The translations under genes and the position numbers were made by a program. The notes below the pieces were generated by a model. That model was not told where the DNA came from. It saw only the letters and a program-made list of their open reading frames with translations, and made no database searches. This document shows positions 12,196-23,559 of a DNA stretch of 64,000 bases, piece after piece. Origin of the DNA: Glossina fuscipes. Its lineage: Eukaryota > Arthropoda > Insecta > Diptera > Glossinidae. Numbering within the stretch: position 1 is the stretch's first letter; every line of letters begins with the position of its first letter. The stretch lies in NCBI RefSeq assembly GCF_014805625.2, contig NW_023998438.1:1-64000 (forward strand). Direction: 5' to 3'.

Positions 12196-12799
12196 ACATA
12201 TTTTATAAAAGAAATCAAACTGGGGTATGAGAGCTGCATGCCTTCAATTTTTGGAAAGCGATAGCTTGTTTTCTATTTTGTTTTTTGAGGAAGCAAAAAA
12301 CGTTGACTTTTAGGCTAGAAAATTATATTCGGCTTTGACGGAACTTTTTATGTCCAGCACCTTTACTTTAAAGACAATTGTATTTTCCTGTGAGCAAATT
12401 TTCTCCACCCACCAAGTTTATGTTATAAGACATTCAGAAAAAAAATACACTGGAGGGCGTAAGCAGATTGAACCATGTATGTAGAAGGCATGTGGAAATA
12501 TTTCTTGTGTGTCTGTGTTACAGTTTACGAGAAGCCAGAAAGCATAGGTATTTCCAATTTTTGTAAGAAGTATGTCTTGACCGAATCGGCCCATTTTCAG
12601 ATTGCTATTAAATTTGGAAGAGCTTCGAATGTTGTTTGCAGCCGATATCTTATTTTTTGCGACTTTGATTACATTTACCATAGATATTACGCAAAAGGAC
12701 CGGCAAAGATGCTTAGATCGATTCAAAATTTAATAATGATGAAGAGTGTATATTCTTCATTTGATGTCTGATTAGTCATTTTGAGGGTTACAAACATCT
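12196..12799. other. Unassigned sequence
   Basis: Two overlapping open frames on opposite strands (102 and 98 residues, 12418-12771) cover this stretch. Neither shows a domain, a signal peptide or a splice context. The opposing open frames probably arise by chance in low-stop sequence. No gene is called. Confidence 0.45.
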
Positions 12800-13515
12800 T
12801 TCAGTACCAGTTATAAAAGAAGGTAGCGGTTTTCCAAAATAGTTTGTTTAAAATACAACTTACGATTTTATAATCCATTTCAATTAGCCGATCCAGATAA
12901 TTTAACAAATAACTTAAGAAGTTATGATCCATTTCAATTCTCCCAGCTTTAATTAATTTAATATTAGGAAGAATCAATAGATTAGTTAATATTAGGTCAA
13001 TTACAATTATATTTTTCAGTTTCCGTCCCAGAAAACTGGAGATTAGACTTTTCTCCATATAATAGTTTGGTTTTCATGATAACTCCTAAATATGCTAGGT
13101 TCTAAAAAACAGACCTATGTTGTTCAAATTCCCTATTGTAAAGTTTTTTACCAAATTGCTACTGTAGACTAATTTTCACCATAATAAATCAAAAATTAAA
13201 ACTTTTTTTGAGGGGCTCATTATTTATGAGAAATTTTAGGGTTAGATCCAAATTTGGGCCGATCCGAATTACTTTTATTAGCGTTCGTTCTTGGGTTCAA
13301 GCACGCCAGCTCCTCAACTACGACCTGTAATTTAAACACAAAAATACCTGGCCATATCTCAGACGGACAAATGGACACCCAAGCCTAAACTGATTCGGAA
13401 AATGATTCTGAATTGGTCAGTATAATAAAATATACGTCTACATTAAAACCGTCTGAGTGTCACATATGTCTGAACTAACGTAATATACCCTACACCATAA
13501 GCAATGTTGGGTACA
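12800..13515 (-). repeat. Family A repeat
   Basis: In reverse orientation it shows internal modules first (TTTTCATGATAACTCCTAAA, AACAGACCTATGT, GACTAATTTTCACCATAA), then CCGATCCGAATTACTTT, GCGTTCGTTCTTGGG, CTACGACCTGTAATTTAAAC and GATTCGGAAAATGATTCTGA. The head TATACCCTACACCATAAGC near 13490 closes it. Its low-coordinate end lacks the 3' hairpin. Confidence 0.7.
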
Positions 13516-14279
13516 ACTAAGCAACAGGTTCTTAGTATGTATTGTAAGATGATTACAAAACTTGCAAAAATTATATGAAATTTTTCTTAACAAATAATTG
13601 TCATAAGATTCCGCTCCGTTTAGTTCTCTTGTGGCAAATATAATTTTTTCTTATGATAGCTTCGGGCAATAAACTGTGAAGCATTATAAAGTTGTGATTC
13701 CATCTATTCATTCATCATATGCGACGATGAAAACGAAAGTGAAATATTAAGTGACCGGTAATTGTGCTCATATATCAGTAAAATGTTTAACTTAATCTCA
13801 TAGGAGACAAGTTGTCGTGCTATCGTGCATTAACGCTGATGCTATTCTGTTGCTCTGTGTCAGGCTACTAGTATTATTGCTTTCTTCCCGTCATTCATAT
13901 CTGCATAACGCATATAGAGGCTTGATTTTCTCTTGAACGTGATACTAACATGCATTGCAGCAGATTAACAGCAAAGATTTCTATCGAACATGTAACAAGC
14001 CGGCGAAATTATTAATACTATTACTATGAAAGTGCACACATCTGTGCATCTGAATATACATATGTAAAATATTATATTTGAAAATGAAGTGAGATATGAA
14101 AACTGTAACGAAGTTGTCTGTAATTGCAGCTATAACAGCAATAAACTGTCGTTGGACGCAGTTGTCAATATGAGTAATGAATATTTTTGCGAAATTGAAA
14201 ACAAACGATAAAAATCGAACAAGTAATAATACAATTGCATTTATCAACCGAATTGTCATAAATATTATTCTTCATTTCG
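13516..14279. other. Unassigned AT-rich sequence
   Basis: No recognisable element or gene. The 92-residue minus frame at 13981-14259 has no domain and is hydrophobic because of AT-rich codons. Confidence 0.45.
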
Positions 14280-14760
14280 CCGAAGTATCAGGGGTATATT
14301 AAACTTGTCAAAACGTTTGCAACGCCCAAAAGGAAACATCAGAGACTCCACAAAGCATACATGTTGTTGATCAGCATCAAATCCTGAATCGATTTAAGCA
14401 TGTCTCTCCGTCCGCATGATCATCTGTCTGCCTGGCCGTCTGTGTCATGTCAGTTGTAAACGTTTTCCTGCCCGCAAAAATGAAGCTATCGACTCAAAAT
14501 TTAGCAGAAATAGTGCAAGTACCTGCACGCAGGTTGTTGCTGAAAATGGACCAAATCGGTCGAAGGACAACTCCGAGCGTCTCGTAAGCTGAGAGCCCCA
14601 CTGTTTTTCAAACGGAATGAAAAATTGCTTTTTTGTTCGTTACCCATAAACTATATTGCTCATAAAATATAGCGTATTCTGTGGGCGGTGCTGTAACATC
14701 TTTGAAAAAATAGAAAAATTTGACCACTCCTACCCAATGTTATAGCGTATCAAAATGTAA
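14280..14760 (+). repeat. Family C repeat (mini-me-like), 5' part
   Basis: It starts GAAGTATCAGGGGTATATTA, then AACTTGTCAAAACGTTTGCA, CCCAAAAGGAAACATCAGAG, the core GTTGTTGATCAGCATCAAA and GATTTAAGCATGTCTCTCCG with a GTCTGCCTGGCCGTCTGTG block (GTCY-like). It continues with GCAAAAATGAAGCTATCGAC and a GAATGAAAAATTGCTTTTT block. The order GGTATATTA, then AGAAGGAAACNTC, then TTGATCAGC, then the GTCY block is what I know from mini-me-type dipteran repeats. Confidence 0.65.
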
Positions 14761-14779
14761 TATTTTTCAATGACTTTAA

Positions 14780-15055
14780 AAGGGATAGAAACATGCTTCA
14801 AAAACTCCATAAAGTACGTAAATGCTTGGCCAGTTGCAAATTTGGAATGCACCTAAATATGTCCGTCTGTTCGTCTGTCTATCTACCTGTTTGCGCAACT
14901 GTTCGGTATTTATGGTAAACATTCTCCCATTTGGCGAAAATGAATATATCGCCGAGAATATAATTTATCTCCTGTGTTTGCCCTTTTTGGGATAAGGGTA
15001 ATGGATATAACAGATTCGGTCACAACCAAATATAATTTTCTTCTCTTGTTATTCT
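14780..15055 (+). repeat. Family C repeat, second partial copy
   Basis: AAACTCCATAAAGTACGTAAA, then ATATGTCCGTCTGTTCGTC, repeats the core of family C. The 3' end is present: TAATGGATATAACAGATTCG, then GTCACAACCAAATATAATTTT and CTTCTCTTG, the family's terminal hairpin-plus-tail signature. It lies directly after a 5'-type family C piece in the same direction, so the two may be one element with an internal duplication. Confidence 0.6.
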
Positions 15056-15164
15056 TTAATTCAGGACTCATTACGAACATACGTGTAAAAACCAAAGCTC
15101 GTCCGTTTTTGATGGTTGTATCTGTTGTATCCGTAATCCTCTTTAGCTTATAATTCGATACTTT

Positions 15165-15312
15165 CCTTTATTTATTTATTTATTTATTATCTATATATTT
15201 TGTAAATAAATTTACAAAGAATTGAATTAAAGGCTTCCGGGTAACTTAAATCATAAATGCTCACATGGGTTGCAAACTCTACTGCTCCTGAGTTTTGAAC
15301 GCGAGCATTGCG
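15165..15312 (-). mobile_element. tRNA-derived SINE copy
   Basis: Read on the minus strand it gives GCGTTCAAAACTCAGGAG (a decayed B box), then AGTAGAGTTT, GCATTTATGATTTAAG and CCCGGAAGCCTTTAATTC. It ends in an AAATAAATAAATAAA tail, seen as TTTATTTATT at 15168-15187. It shares this order with the SINE copies at 20176-20352, 26130-26242 and 58452-58592. The A box is not clear. Confidence 0.55.
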
Positions 15313-15334
15313 CTGTTTATAGTAAGCTTAAGAT

Positions 15335-16115
15335 AGACCAATCCTTTATTACACCGTTCGATTCAGAATCATAATCTGTGGTGATATAAGCCTGTGTGTT
15401 CGTCTGCTCGTCTGCTGTCTGTTCACGTAAATTTGTGGTCAAACTATAAGTCGAAATTTTTGAGATATTTTGACGAAATTTGGTATAGTGATCTGTTTTA
15501 GCCCAAGGAGAAATGCTATCGGAAATGGTTCGGATCGGTCCACTTTTTTGAGAACTCCCCGTATAACGCCTTATTCTGAACAGTCGTTACATGGAACTAA
15601 GTTGTAATTTCCAAAATTTCTCGGCAAAACTTTGGAAAGGCTGGGGAAATTTTTGGACCTCCTGTCATATAAAAAAACTGAAGTTCATACGACAAAAAGG
15701 TATATGTCATAATAGTACTTTAACAAAAAATATGAATTGTAGCAAATTGGGCCCATCTCGGCCTATTTTTTTGGATCCTATCCTAATAATAATCCATTGT
15801 AGAGCAAAAAAGCCCAAGTTTTGGATACATGGAGATGGAAATTGACCCATAATAGTTATAGCAATTTCATACAAAAATGAATTCTACAAACCATCTAAGC
15901 CTATTTTTGGATCCTGCCCTATGTAAGGATTAAACTTGTACTACATTAGGTTGCGTTTTGTTCTCGTTTCCCCATAAATACGCAAATGAAAAATATGCCT
16001 TTGTATAGAAACAAGATATAATTTTTTGTTATATAATAAAAATAATAATTGTGTGCGACAATGTGGTGTAGGGTATTTAGTGGTCGGCCTTGTCCGACAA
16101 TAATGTTCTTACCTA
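15335..16115 (+). repeat. Family A repeat with intact 3' end
   Basis: It shows TTATTACACCGTTCGATTC, a GTTCGTCTGCTCGTCTGC block, GGATCGGTCCACTTTTTTG, CCCGTATAACGCC and several internal modules. The diagnostic 3' end follows: GTGGTGTAGGGTATTTAG, a perfect 5-bp hairpin GTCGG-CCTTGT-CCGAC at 16083-16098, and ATAATGTTCTTAC. Open frames at 15591-15845 lie within the repeat and are not genes. Confidence 0.75.
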
Positions 16116-19100
16116 TTTATATATGTTGTGTTGCTTAAAGTTTTTTTTCCCGACTCGAGACTATTGTCAGATTACATCTGCATACAAGAGTGTCTTTTTG
16201 TGAAAAATTCCAAAGTGTTGACTTATTTAATATGTCCACCTAAAAGAAGAACAGATGGTTTTAAATTGTTAATAGTAATATCTGGTTTGCCATCGATATC
16301 AGTTCAGCTTTCAAACGTAAAAGAACTGGTGACGAAGAGTGCAATGCACTTTTTGCTTGAAATTAATTAGATAAATAATACTACATCGATGTTTCTAAGA
16401 GACAGCCGTAGCCTTTTGATATCCTCATATGAAAGTATCCTGCTTAACTTTACATAATTTCTTAAAAAAGGTGTACTCTGGGATCAACAGGAAAGGCGTC
16501 ATTTTAAAGTTCATGCTACTCACTGATCATAAATGATGACCGATCACAAGACGCTCGTTGCTATATCAAAAATGAAGACGTAAACTACACGAACCGCTAA
16601 TATCGAGAGTGAAGCTGAATATTATAGGCGTCTGTTTTTCTGCTGTCAGTTAATGAGTTGCTCCAACCGAATGAAATCTTTAATAAGGTAATCTGCTAAT
16701 GACAACTGAGCTAAAAAAGGCCAGCCTGATGACGTAAGCTCGTGTCCAAATTGCGAAACTCATCCACTAACATCATCGAACTAGACTGTACACTTGTCCT
16801 GCTGTAGTTACCTGATATTATTCTATTCTTGTAATTAACACCGGAAATAAATAAATAATGGCAGACTATATGTATGCTTAAACGATCAGTTTCCCTTTCC
16901 GCGTATAGTTCATTACCTTTCAAAAAGATGAAAAAAATATGTAGCTACCGATTGACGATTCGAACTACGCTCCTTGTTTCACGAATCATTTACAATTATT
17001 TGCTGCAACTTAATATTCTGGACTGAAAACTGCCTTCTCCTTTTGTGTCTCTTTCTTAAATGGGAGACTTTTCTTTTTTCAAAACAAAAAACATCAACGC
17101 TTAAGATTAGGCTCAAAAAAGATGACCTTTGACTGGACCTTTGCAATCCGAAGTTTGTAAGAAATTTATTGAAACGATTTATTGATTATCTGAAAAACTA
17201 AAGCTTAACGATTATCTGACTTAACTCTGAGCTCTTGAGCCTTGCCTCAACAGGATTCAGAGTTTCGGAAATTAACAATAATTTTGTAAGGCCCATATAG
17301 CAGTACAATTTTTTTTGACTGCGTTGATGGTAAATAACTGAAAAAAATTTTTACAATCTTTCCTTCAAACTCTATCGTCTCACAAAATGTCCATAAGTTA
17401 CGAATCCTTCGGCGTGTATATCTAAGTGTTACATATGAGAAGACTAAGTGAATACAATTCAAATCTTACCAACCAACTTGTCTGCAATCGCAGACTGTCT
17501 TGTTCATTTCAGTCATAAAAATTTTTGTTAAATCGAAAAGATATGACGTATGAGTATTTTTACATACATGATGACATAAGAGCAATATAATCATTTAACA
17601 GCGAATATAAAAAAAATGTAGAGATATTCGTTTTCAAATTTAATTATCTTCTCCTTCACATACATTACATTGTATGTCAGATAGTAATGTTACCCTCACT
17701 CTTGATACTTATTCAAGGCCTGAATGCGTAAAGATCGCCCAACTTCGACTTTTTAAGCAAATTTGCGTAAGCATAGTCATAAAATTGTACAATCATTTCC
17801 TTGAGATGTACACACTGAAATAGATGCAAATTCCAGAGCTATTATTCCACTCAAATTTATGAGCCATAGACTTTAGAGGGACCGTAAATTTTTGATCGCA
17901 AATGTCCTTTGTAGTTTCACGGCGATACGTGCCATAATAGCATTGCACCACCTGCTCGTTCACCCAACGTATAAATTTGATAGGCGGTAACCAGCACTCC
18001 CCGAAGGTCTTAAAATGATAGAAAGTGGGTATGGGGAACGTAGAAGCTTATCTAACACCTTATTACTGAATATCCCCGTAAGTTCGGGGTAATCATAGCC
18101 ACCATAGTTATCCGCGAAGGACCGCACCCAGCACTAAGGCAAGAGACTTTCGCGGTATTCCGCTCAGATCAAATATCATCATCGTCTACATATATACAGA
18201 GAACTGCTTGGGACCTTTGTGGACGCTGTACAGGTTTGATTGCTATCACACTATACAACGCCGTGTGCACTCTTGTACTTCATCTTGTCACACGTCACAG
18301 AAAGCTATTTGTAAAATTATTCTTTTTCGATGAAGTGAGCTTCAAAAGAATTACGTCGACGAAAATTCGCTCTCTCATCCTCTATTAATTCTCGGTATCA
18401 TAAGAATTAGCTGGACAGTCACGGCAGCTTGATGGCCTTCATAGCAGAACATTATCGTGGAAGAGAAAATCTCCTGCTTTCAGAAGGGAAAAACGGAACT
18501 AATCTTTGATTGCAGCTATCTTTGGTTGTTTTAAGTTTACACTCGCCTTGATCACTTAATCTGACGATGTCCGCATGCTTATTCGCTAATTTGCGAACGA
18601 TTCGCAGCGCTCCCTAGCTTACAAAACAGTTTGGCAAGTCACGGTGCCTATTCATATTCGACTTCTTTTTCTGGTCTTCTGATCTTCTGTCTGCTCTCCT
18701 TTTACTATTACTTCGTCAGATGGTTCTTCCCGCTCCTCCTTCTCGACTTTACCATCGATTTCATTAATATATTTAGTATTATTACCAGTTTAATCCAAAA
18801 CTTCCCCCCTGCAAGGCCTATCTGATCCTCTAGTTATTTAATGTTCTCGCAATTGGCGTTACCGCAACCACCACGACTTTTCCTGGAACAGTCTCATCCG
18901 GCAGTGTGGCCTTACACGCTGGTTCAACCGAAGTATTTGCAGCGTCATATCTTTTGTTTAGGTTTTGCCGAAAGGTTCCTAAGTGTACGTGATTTGTAGG
19001 TGAGTGGGCAACCTGACCTCCGTGGATTCAATAGTTTTAGTGCGAAATGCATCAGGATTATTTGCGTTGCGCTTGTCATAGTTATGCATACTCTTGCTTT

Positions 19101-20165
19101 CGGATTGGGATTACTCTTTCTGGACGTCATCCAGCTAATTCCGCTTTGGCTTTTAATGTGTAAGGAGAAGATATCAGATATCAGAAATCAACTTAGTAAG
19201 GACCAACTCTCTGAACGTCTCAATTATTCTTAGCCCTTTGTGCTAATTCTTGATCCTTCCTTGTTACTGAATTTTTAGTAGACACCCCCGCTCATCCAAG
19301 GAAAACGTACCTGCCGCACTATCTGACAATTACTTTCCAACGTGCCTTGTTCTTTCACCGGAAACTTCTCAAGTCCCAAAAAAAATTCAAAAATTTAATA
19401 TATCCTCCACTGCTTTTCTTCAATCAGATCGAGGCTTGCGTTTTAAAATCTAAAAACTGCACCCTTTCACATTATGTCAGTCATTAATTTTTCTAACTAA
19501 AGTAATTACTTATTTACAATTTAATTCGTTCTGTAACGCTGCGTCTTGTTTCCTTTACACTTCAACATGTGATTTTCATACAGTAGCGAAGAATTGAATT
19601 TGGAGAGGCTGGCTTTCACTGCTTTTTCGAAATGCAAAATTTTATACTAAGTGACAGAAAGGGTAGCAAGCATATGTAACCATCAATTTTATGATCTTCG
19701 CACGATGATAGTGCCAGAATAATTTTGCAAATCCATTTCGGTGACATGACTATGACACATCAATTTCAAACATAAAGTGTAATCGTAGGGCACGTATAAA
19801 AGGCGACTGCGTTGGAAAGTATCGAAGATTTCCCGCAAAATAAACAATGGTTTCTTGTCCTCTTTACTTCTCTCCATTAGCAATTCCAATATATGATTTT
19901 AAATAAAATTCTCTATTAAACGAGAAGTGACAATAGACTAAAGACGTTATGATTGGGCCAAAGTTAATCATAAACTACCCTACAACACTTCAACTAATGC
20001 AATTTTTCATGGGTTTTTGTATTAAAATACCAAATATTTTCTCCATAAAAATGCACACTTTTATAAAAGGGAGAGTAAATTGAGTTATAATGTCTTATGT
20101 TCTAATTATATATATATTCATGACACCCTATCATATTAATATAGTACCAAAAGTTGAAATTAAAT
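16116..20165. other. Long stretch with no recognised gene
   Basis: Part of this region (17.9-19.3 kb) is less AT-rich than its surroundings and may hold an old, unrecognisable element. Open frames of 60-80 residues on both strands gave no domain. A 30-bp patch near 16950-16985 resembles the SINE B box in reverse (minus-strand AGTTCGAATC followed by GTCAATCGGTAGC), which is too short to call. No family A, B or C structure was seen. Confidence 0.45.
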
Positions 20166-20175
20166 GAAGAAAAAT

Positions 20176-20352
20176 CCGCCTGAGTAGCCCAAGGGGAGGA
20201 ATCTCGACTAGCAAGTTAATGGTCGTGGGTTCGAATCTCAAGTGCGGTAGAGTTTTTAATAAAAAGCCGATAGCCTTAGATGCTAGTGCTTTTAAGAGTT
20301 TAGTCTTAGAATTTATTTCTCTGGCGAAATTAATAATAATAATAATAAATGA
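20176..20352 (+). mobile_element. tRNA-derived SINE, best-preserved copy
   Basis: The head is tRNA-like. A pol III A-box-like TAGCCCAAGGGG lies at 20185-20196 and a near-perfect B box GGTTCGAATCT at 20228-20238, a spacing normal for internal pol III promoters. CCGC at the start can pair with GCGG after the B box, as in an acceptor stem. The tRNA-unrelated body (CGATAGCCTTAGATGC, TTAGTCTTAGAATTTATT) is followed by an (AAT)n tail at about 20331-20352. This tail type suggests mobilisation by a LINE. It is not a functional tRNA gene because the arms do not fold cleanly and the match runs on past the tRNA length. Confidence 0.75.
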
Positions 20353-20394
20353 AGAAAGGAATTAGAGAGAAGACGAGTATTTTTTCTGAGTGTA

Positions 20395-20770
20395 AAGGGC
20401 TTCTTTTCGTAGAAACCTTTATTTAAAAGGAGGTTCAAAAATTTTGTCCCATCCGAATCAAATTTCAAAATACTATTAGAAAGCGATTTTTTTAAAAAAT
20501 TTTGAAAATTGCAAATTTTTATTTGTATAATGAGTTTTTCAAAATAAGAGGTTATACGACGAGTGGCCGTTAAAGTGTTACGATTAAATACTTTTGCAAT
20601 AGAGTTCATCTTTGGGTCAAAAAATGTCATTGAACAAAATTTGACGAAAATGTCTCAAAAATTATGGCTTGCGGCTTGAACGGAAGAAAACAAGACGATC
20701 CGGCAGGCAATCAAGCTTGGATTGTTTTACAAAATGATTCTGAGCTCGATATTGTGAGTACAATACAAGA
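20395..20770 (-). repeat. Family A repeat fragment
   Basis: In reverse orientation it shows GGAGGTTCAAAAATTTTGTC, then AAATACTATTAGAAAGCG, TCATCTTTGGGTCAAAAAAT, TTTGACGAAAATGTCTC and ACAAAATGATTCTGAGCTCG. It runs straight into the 303-bp duplication described separately. Confidence 0.65.
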
Positions 20771-21310
20771 TCATGACACGTCGGTCTGTTAAATTTCTTG
20801 GAAATATTTCAAAAATTAAGATCTTTGCACTGAACATAACAATACAGGCGAGAACATCAAGGCAGACAGAGGGGTAGACAAGCAAGCTTGAGAGGATTTA
20901 GAAAATGATTCTTATAGTAAAAGATGGGTCTATCGGAGTTACTTTTGAGTTTTACATCCATCAGCACTTCAACATAAGATAATACTTTACAAGGAAGATG
21001 ATCTGGCAGGCAGACAAGCTTACGTTGCTTTCGGAAATGATTCTGAAACCAATATTGTGATTACAATACAAGATCACACCACGTCGGTCTTTCTTTGAAA
21101 TATTCGAAATATTAAGATCTTTGCACTGAACATAAGAATACATGTGCGGACACAAAAGCAGACAGAGGGATAGACATTCAGACGAAACGATTTAAAAATG
21201 ATTCTGAAACAAGTGTTATAGCATAAGATGGGTCTATCTGAACTCCTTTTGAGTTTTACATGCATTAGCATGAACTTAAGATAATACTTTGTACCACAAG
21301 CAGTGTAGGG
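20694..21310. repeat. 303-bp tandem dimer derived from family A
   Basis: The unit starts GACGATCCGGCAGGC at 20694 and recurs as GATGATCTGGCAGGC at 20997. It carries in order the AATGATTCTGA block, ACAATACAAGATCA, CACGTCGGTCT, ATTAAGATCTTTGCACTGAA, GCAGACAGAGG, AAGATGGGTCTATC and TTTTGAGTTTTACAT. The second unit ends in the family A head, GTACCACAAGCAGTGTAGGG, at about 21291-21310. The first unit lacks that head, so the duplication was internal to one element. Confidence 0.7.
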
Positions 21311-22499
21311 TATCAAAATATTTAGATGGCAAGTTTCTGCTTTCTATTTTAATTTTTGCGATCGTAAGCATTCCACTACTAGGTAGCGAATAGACTGACA
21401 GATAGAGTAACAAGCACAGGAACAAAAGTTCAACATTTCGGAAGACATAAACCTTATGGGCTCTCTGAACATCTGATCAAAGACATTTACACTTCAAAAC
21501 CTGCCTTGCCAGTGACTTAATCGTTAATAACTTTGTGTTGTTTTGTTTTTTTTTTTACTTTTATAGAATCTATACGGTTTTATAAGTACAGATGTAAGTG
21601 ATCAAAATACGTCTTAACTTGGAAATCGCTTATTTGTTTTATTTTTTTTTTTTTTTTGTTTATTATCAAAAACTTTTTGTCTAATAACATTTTTTAGTTG
21701 CGAGTTGTTTCAACTGGTTTTCTTTTTTTTTTTTATTTTATTTCATCAACGAGCAGTATACGAACTCTTTTAAAAGAAAAAAAAAAGAGTTTAACCTGAA
21801 CCTGTAATAAACGAATGTTTGCAAAATTTTTTATACACAAGACAAAGTCTTGCGAAAATCATGTTGTTGTTAAACTACTTGAATTAAATTTTTTAACCAT
21901 TTTTGGTGATTGATTTGCGATTACAGGCTACAACGTTTGACGGCGATATTCGAACTCCTTAAAACGATAAGAATCAAATTTTTAATTATATGGAAAATAA
22001 TTTTTTTTATAATTTCATTCAAAATAATTAAATGTATTCGTGTATTAAGAAATTATTAAAAAAAATAAATAAAAGGTTAATGTAAGCAAAAATCATTAGA
22101 TTTAACAAGTGATTTAATATAAAATATTTTTAGAATAATTTTTTTTTTTAAAAAAATTTGGAATATTTTTCGAAATAGTTTTTTTTTTTTTTTTTTGGAT
22201 GAAATTTTAAAATGTGTTTCCCGTTTTATATTTGATTTATTGTCATGTTTAATAAAGAAAAATTTGTTATAATTCAATTTAGTTTCAACACCTACGCGTT
22301 ACATTATAGTGCATAGTGAATGGTATTTATGTAAAAAGTGGGAGTATGTGTACTTTTGTGTGGTCCGATTTTTTCCTTTTTTTCAAATATTCATAAATCA
22401 ATGATTTCGTTGACAAAAATGCACAAGATAAAATGCTTTGAATGTATTTGTACATATACAACTAATTCTTTTTACGCTCGATAAATACGGTCCTCAAAT
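21311..22499. other. AT-rich stretch with long T runs, no gene seen
   Basis: Poly-T and poly-A runs dominate (about 21550, 21640, 21725, 22140 and 22180). No open frame with normal composition and no recognised element was found. Confidence 0.5.
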
Positions 22500-23095
22500 A
22501 ATCGTGTAAACAAAGATATTTGCTAAATGGAAATATAGTAAATTGATTCCAGATTCAAAAAAGCAACTGAAAAGTGCAATTAACAATATTCAACAAATTC
22601 TTGTTAGAGTTCACTTGCGAAAAAATTCGTGTAAAAAAAATATTGACTAAATGGAAAAAATAGTGAATTGGTTCCGCAACTGAAAAGTTCAATAAACAAT
22701 GTTGAAAAGTTCTTGTTAGAGTTAAGTGCGCAAAAATTCGTGTAAAAAAAGATATTTGCTAAATGGAAATATAATAAATTGATTCCGGATCCAAAATAGT
22801 AATTGAATAGTGCAATACTCAATATTAACAAATTCTTGTCGGAGTTCACTTGTGAAAAAATTTGTGTAAAAGAGATATTGACTAAATGGAAAATAGTAAA
22901 TTGATTCCAGGTCCAAAAAAGCAAATGGAGAGTGCAATAAACAATATTAAAAAATTTTTGTTAGAGTTTACTTGCGAAAAAATTCGTGTAAAAAAGACAT
23001 TGGCTAAATGGAAAATGGTCCCAGAATTAAAAATGTGACTGAAATGCATAATAAGCAATATTAAAAAATTCTTGTTGGAATTTACTTGAGAATTT
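22500..23095. repeat. Tandem array of ~110-123-bp units
   Basis: About five diverged copies lie head to tail. Each carries AAAAATTCGTGTAAAAA near its start (about 22621, 22731, 22854 and 22976, with a first partial unit from about 22500). Each then has TTGCTAAATGGAAA or TTGACTAAATGGAAA, AATTGATTCC, GTGCAATAAACAATATT and TTCTTGTTAGAGTT. Antisense open frames across the array (106 and 71 residues) repeat a QYFFYTNFF-like motif only because the DNA repeats. This is minisatellite or short-satellite DNA and not a gene. Confidence 0.85.
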
Positions 23096-23559
23096 ATTTC
23101 GTGCTAACACATTCTAATTTATAAAATATATTATAATAAATAAATTATACTTTGAAAAAATGAAAATAATATCTGAAATTCATTAATATAAAAAAAGTCT
23201 CTTTTCAAACAATGGCAAAAATCTGGATTTTGTGTGCAGCGTCACTTAAGCAATTGTAACTCGTAAACTTAGGCTGGGAGTACACGAACTTTTCACGCAC
23301 ATTTCTTTTGAGGCTTGATGTTATATGAAAATGATACAGATTGGTCAACAATCATTCCACATCTATATGTTCCTCTAAGAACTCATTGAGTAATGTGTTA
23401 TAATAGCAATATAATATAAAAAGTCTTTGCGGTGCTGTTCCGCGGTTTCGAACTCCTTTTTGTAGCCTGCTCTTTCGAAACGATTCTACCTCTATTCCTG
23501 ACAGTTTGCCTGCTGGTCTTGCTCCACTACTTGGAAAATTTTATCGACCACAGCAATCT
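23096..23559. other. Unassigned AT-rich sequence
   Basis: No gene or element was recognised between the tandem array and the next family A copy. Confidence 0.45.

Noticed and set aside
12418..12771. Opposed 102- and 98-residue open frames
   Set aside because: No domain, no splice or start context, and two-strand openness suggests chance in low-stop DNA.
16945..16990. Reverse B box AGTTCGAATC with SINE-like flank
   Set aside because: Only about 30 bp of similarity. Insufficient to call another SINE copy.
17700..19300. Relatively GC-rich stretch examined on both strands for a retroelement or exon
   Set aside because: No RT, integrase, transposase or recognisable exon motif could be read in any frame. 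Left as unassigned.
20176..20250. Possible functional tRNA gene (good B box)
   Set aside because: Anticodon and T arms do not fold cleanly, the match continues past tRNA length into a body shared with other copies, and the element has an AAT tail. A SINE explains it.
22604..22937. Antisense frame with repeated QYFFYTNFF-like motif, at first sight a repeat protein
   Set aside because: The motif follows the ~120-bp DNA repeat and the frame is AT-driven. The DNA array explains it.
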